A stretch of DNA of 64,000 nt, taken from assembly GCF_019216885.1 (NCBI RefSeq), contig NZ_JAAQRC020000001.1, forward strand, positions 5,819,501 to 5,883,500, read 5' to 3'. The stretch is from Methylobacterium sp. SyP6R. Its GTDB lineage: Bacteria; Pseudomonadota; Alphaproteobacteria; Rhizobiales; Beijerinckiaceae. The position numbers and the translations under genes are program-made. Below, piece after piece: positions 60,239-64,000 of this stretch (position 1 is the stretch's first letter; each line of letters starts with the position of its first letter). The notes under the pieces were generated by a model. That model made no database searches and had not been told where the DNA came from. It saw only the letters and a list, made by a program, of their open reading frames with translations.

Positions 60239-62056
60239 TCAAGCCGCGTGATGCGTCTCGGCCAGCGCGTAGACCGGCGTGTCCAGCCCTTCCATTCGCG
60301 CCTTGAGCTGGAGCGCGAGGTAGAGCGAGTAGTGGCGCGACTGGTGCAGGTTGCCGCCGTGGAACCACAGCGCCTCCTGCCGGGTCGGCTTCCACATGTT
60401 GCGCAACTCTCCCTCCCACGGCCCCGGATCCTTGGTGGTGTCCGAGCCGAGGCCCCAGCACTTGCCGACCCGATCGGCGACCTCCTGGCTGATGAGCTTG
60501 GCCGCCCAGCCGTTCATCGAGCCGTAGCCGGTGGCGTAGACGATCACGTCGGCGGGCAACCGCGTGCCGTCCTCCAGCAGAACCGCGTCCTCGGTGATCT
60601 CCTTGACCCGGCCATGCGCCAGCTTGATCTTGCCGTCGGCGATCAGGTCGGAGGCGCCGACATCGATGTAGTAGCCCGAGCCGCGCCGCAGATACTTCAT
60701 GAACAGGCCCGAGCCGTCATCGCCGAAATCGAGCTGGAAGCCGGCCTTCTCGAGCCTCCCGTAGAACTCGGCGTCGCGGATCTTCGCCTGCTCGTACACG
60801 GGGATGTGGAACTCGTGCATGATCCGGTAGGGCACCGAGGCGAACAGCATGTCCGCCTTGTCGGTGGTGATGCCCTTCGCCAAGGCCTCCTCCGAGTAGA
60901 GGCCGCCCAGCGCCAGCTCCATCAGCGTGTCGGACTTGACGATGTGGGTCGAGGAGCGCTGCACCATGGTGACGTCGGCGCCGTTCTCGTAGAAATCGGC
61001 GCAGATGTCGTGGGCCGAGTTGTTGGAGCCGATCACCACCGCGCGCTTGCCGCGATAGGCCTCGCCGCCGGGATGCCGGCTGGAATGATGGCTCTCGCCC
61101 CGGAAGCGCGCCATGCCCGGATAAGTCGGCAGGTTGGGCACCCCCGACATGCCGGTGGCGAGCACCAGTTGCTTGGGGCGCAAGGTCAGCCGCTCGCCGT
61201 CGCGTATCAGCTCGACCACCCACTCGCCGGCGGCCTCGTCGTAGCGGGCCGAACTCACCTCGGTCTTCGACCAGTAGTTCAGCTCCATGACCTTGGTGTA
61301 CATCTCCAGCCAGTCGCCGATCTTGTCCTTGGCGGCGAAGACCGGCCAGTGATCGGGGAAGGGCAGGTACGGCAGGTGGTCGTACCAGACCGGGTCGTGC
61401 AGGTGCAGCGACTTGTAGCGGCTGCGCCACTGGTCGCCGGGCCGGTCGTGCTTGTCGACGACCAGGGCCGGCACGCCGAGGCGCTTGAGCCGGGCGCCGA
61501 GCGCGATGCCGCCCTGGCCGCCGCCGACCACGAGGACATAGGGCTGGCGGGTACGGCCGAGCTCCGCCTCCTCGTCGCGCCGCCGTTCCGACCACGAGCG
61601 CCGGCCGGGCTCGACACCGTGATGCACGCCGCGCTCGCGGCGCGGCCCGCCCGGCTCCTCGAAGTCCTTCAGCTCGCGTGCTGCGGTGAGGAGGGTCCAG
61701 GCCTCCTCACCTTTCAGGCGCAGGTAGCCGCGCCCGCGCAAGGTTGCGGTGTCGAAGGCGATCCAGGCCTCGGTGACGCCGTCGGCCTCGGTCGCCGGCT
61801 CCTCCAGGGTGAAGCTTCCGGGTGCGACTGCGCCGAGCTGCGCCTGGAGCATGGTGCGGATCGCCCCGCGCCCCTCCAGCGTGGTGATGTTCCAGGTGAA
61901 GGCGACGAGGTCGCGCCAGAAACAGGTCTCGGCGAAAAGCTCAGCCGCACCGGCGGCGTCGCCAGCGCGCAAGGCCGCCTCGAAGCGGTCGAGCCAGGCG
62001 ATGACCCGGGCATCGGCGGGCGACAGGCGCTCCAGTTTACGAGCCATGGCGTCCAT
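60239..62056 (-). CDS. Flavin-containing monooxygenase with N-terminal NTF2/SnoaL-like domain
   Basis: The product has 605 residues. Residues ~15-130 form an NTF2-like alpha+beta domain. An Arg/Glu-rich linker is followed by a flavin monooxygenase with FAD site GGGQGG at 178-183, an FMO fingerprint-like FRGESHHSSRHPGG and a second nucleotide site VIGSNNSAHDI. The C-terminal VIYATGYGSMNGWAAKL is standard. The enzyme probably inserts oxygen into a ketone or a heteroatom of an organic substrate using NADPH and O2; the substrate is unknown. ATG 62056 follows AGGGGAGGAA and a sigma-54 promoter 23 bp upstream. An AcoR-like activator gene lies upstream. Confidence 0.9.
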   Translation of the reverse strand: MDAMARKLERLSPADARVIAWLDRFEAALRAGDAAGAAELFAETCFWRDLVAFTWNITTLEGRGAIRTMLQAQLGAVAPGSFTLEEPATEADGVTEAWIAFDTATLRGRGYLRLKGEEAWTLLTAARELKDFEEPGGPRRERGVHHGVEPGRRSWSERRRDEEAELGRTRQPYVLVVGGGQGGIALGARLKRLGVPALVVDKHDRPGDQWRSRYKSLHLHDPVWYDHLPYLPFPDHWPVFAAKDKIGDWLEMYTKVMELNYWSKTEVSSARYDEAAGEWVVELIRDGERLTLRPKQLVLATGMSGVPNLPTYPGMARFRGESHHSSRHPGGEAYRGKRAVVIGSNNSAHDICADFYENGADVTMVQRSSTHIVKSDTLMELALGGLYSEEALAKGITTDKADMLFASVPYRIMHEFHIPVYEQAKIRDAEFYGRLEKAGFQLDFGDDGSGLFMKYLRRGSGYYIDVGASDLIADGKIKLAHGRVKEITEDAVLLEDGTRLPADVIVYATGYGSMNGWAAKLISQEVADRVGKCWGLGSDTTKDPGPWEGELRNMWKPTRQEALWFHGGNLHQSRHYSLYLALQLKARMEGLDTPVYALAETHHAA

Positions 62057-62088
62057 TGGGTTCCTCCCCTTGTTGTGCGGGGTGGGTT

Positions 62089-62105
62089 GCGCAAGGGGTG
62101 TGCCA
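62089..62105 (-). promoter_or_regulatory. Sigma-54 promoter of the flavin monooxygenase gene
   Basis: On the minus strand the sequence is TGGCACACCCCTTGCGC: TGGCAC, a 5-bp spacer, then TTGC. This matches the RpoN consensus (TGGCACG-N4-TTGC) except at one spacer base. The -24 GG is at 62104-62103 and the -12 GC at 62092-62091. Transcription should start near 62079, leaving a 23-base leader that contains the ribosome-binding site. The match also confirms the chosen start codon. Confidence 0.85.
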
Positions 62106-62178
62106 GGGCGAAGCGGACCCGACATGCAGGGCACTGGGAGATGCGGCTGGAGTCAACCGAATGTTCATCCCGCTCTCG

Positions 62179-62301
62179 ACCTCATCCTGAGGTGTCAGTC
62201 CATCGGAGATGGACTGACCTCGAAGGAGGGCTCCAGTGATCTCTGCTCCTTCTGGAGCCCTCCTTCGAGGCTCGCATACGCTCGCACCTCGGGATGAGGT
62301 T
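62179..62301. repeat. Dispersed palindromic repeat, copy 3
   Basis: The third copy, 123 bp, same orientation. It runs from ACCTCATCCTGAGGTGTCAG through the CAGTCCATC-GGA-GATGGACTG hairpin and the core CTCGAAGGAGGGCTCCAG / CTGGAGCCCTCCTTCGAG to ACCTCGGGATGAGGT. It lies between the sigma-54 promoter of the monooxygenase and the end of its likely activator gene, so it would sit inside the DNA loop if the palindrome at 62415-62448 is the activator site. Confidence 0.85.
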
Positions 62302-62414
62302 GCAGGTCGGAATGGTCGATCTCGGCTTCATCTGAACAATATCGTTCTGATCATCGATAATTCATCGGATAACGGATAGCCGAGCCGAGCCCCGCCGCCA
62401 CACCCGACGCGCCC

Positions 62415-62448
62415 CACCTGTGGCACCACGACAGCCCCGCCACAGGTG
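62415..62448. promoter_or_regulatory. Long palindrome downstream of the activator gene (candidate upstream activating site)
   Basis: CACCTGTGGC at 62415-62424 and GCCACAGGTG at 62439-62448 are perfect inverted copies separated by 14 bp. Their distance to the sigma-54 promoter is about 310-345 bp, within looping range for an enhancer-binding protein. It lies only 7 bp past the activator stop codon, so a terminator role is the alternative; the arms lack a T-tract. Confidence 0.5.
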
Positions 62449-62454
62449 TCGCGC

Positions 62455-64000
<1,546 letters not shown>

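Overview
The window is a stretch of very GC-rich chromosome from an alphaproteobacterium, most likely a Methylobacterium or close relative (Rhizobiales). Supporting this are a PQQ-dependent alcohol dehydrogenase of the lanthanide type with its own cytochrome c, a multi-subunit NAD-dependent formate dehydrogenase (fdsGBA-fdhD-fdsD), a cox operon in alphaproteobacterial order, BTLCP-type transglutaminase-like proteins, DUF3126 and SfsA of the alphaproteobacterial kind. The assignment rests on gene content and remembered families, not on a database search. I see no tRNA, rRNA, CRISPR array, transposase, integrase or phage gene; both ends cut through genes.

Layout. 1-8.05 kb: a truncated membrane protein, an ankyrin protein, an MHYT-PAS-GGDEF-EAL c-di-GMP protein, phosphoglucomutase, and an EamA transporter divergent from an IclR regulator across a palindromic operator-like site. 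8.2-14.0 kb: a protocatechuate operon, pcaHG - BKACE - pcaB - pcaL (a pcaD/pcaC fusion) - tetR. The BKACE gene sits where a thiolase/CoA-transferase route would be expected and could cleave beta-ketoadipate directly. 14.1-18.9 kb: small secreted proteins, a cupin, a ZnuD-like TonB receptor, an SDR and a second cupin. 19.1-22.6 kb: a PCu(A)C-like protein, the PQQ dehydrogenase, cytochrome c and an overlapping gene of unknown function.

22.8-34.1 kb holds housekeeping and conserved hypothetical genes: a chemoreceptor, sfsA, a cinA-like gene, a xanthine phosphoribosyltransferase, tandem BTLCP genes, cysE and an OmpR-type regulator. 34.4-39.2 kb holds a 75-residue orphan protein, a receiver-DUF3369-histidine kinase and, after an AT-rich island, an orphan tadE-tadG pair. 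39.2-48.7 kb holds the formate dehydrogenase operon, a second chemoreceptor and a LysR regulator that may be FdsR. 49-55.8 kb is the aa3 oxidase operon (coxB, coxA, ctaB, a 51-residue CoxF-like protein, ctaG, coxC), then DUF983 and surf1 behind a clear intrinsic terminator. 55.9-60 kb carries an unusual bifunctional penicillin-binding protein with a periplasmic partner. 60.2-64 kb carries a flavin monooxygenase with an N-terminal NTF2-like domain, preceded by a near-perfect sigma-54 promoter and followed upstream by an AcoR-like sigma-54 activator gene that runs off the window.

Intergenic DNA is rich in palindromic repeats. One 119-139 bp family occurs three times; a 300-bp inverted element, a 140-bp inverted repeat, a 106-bp nested element and several strong hairpins also lie between genes. 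The most testable new observations are the sigma-54 monooxygenase module, the BKACE-based end of the protocatechuate pathway, the repeat family, and the unknown genes beside the PQQ dehydrogenase and the penicillin-binding protein.
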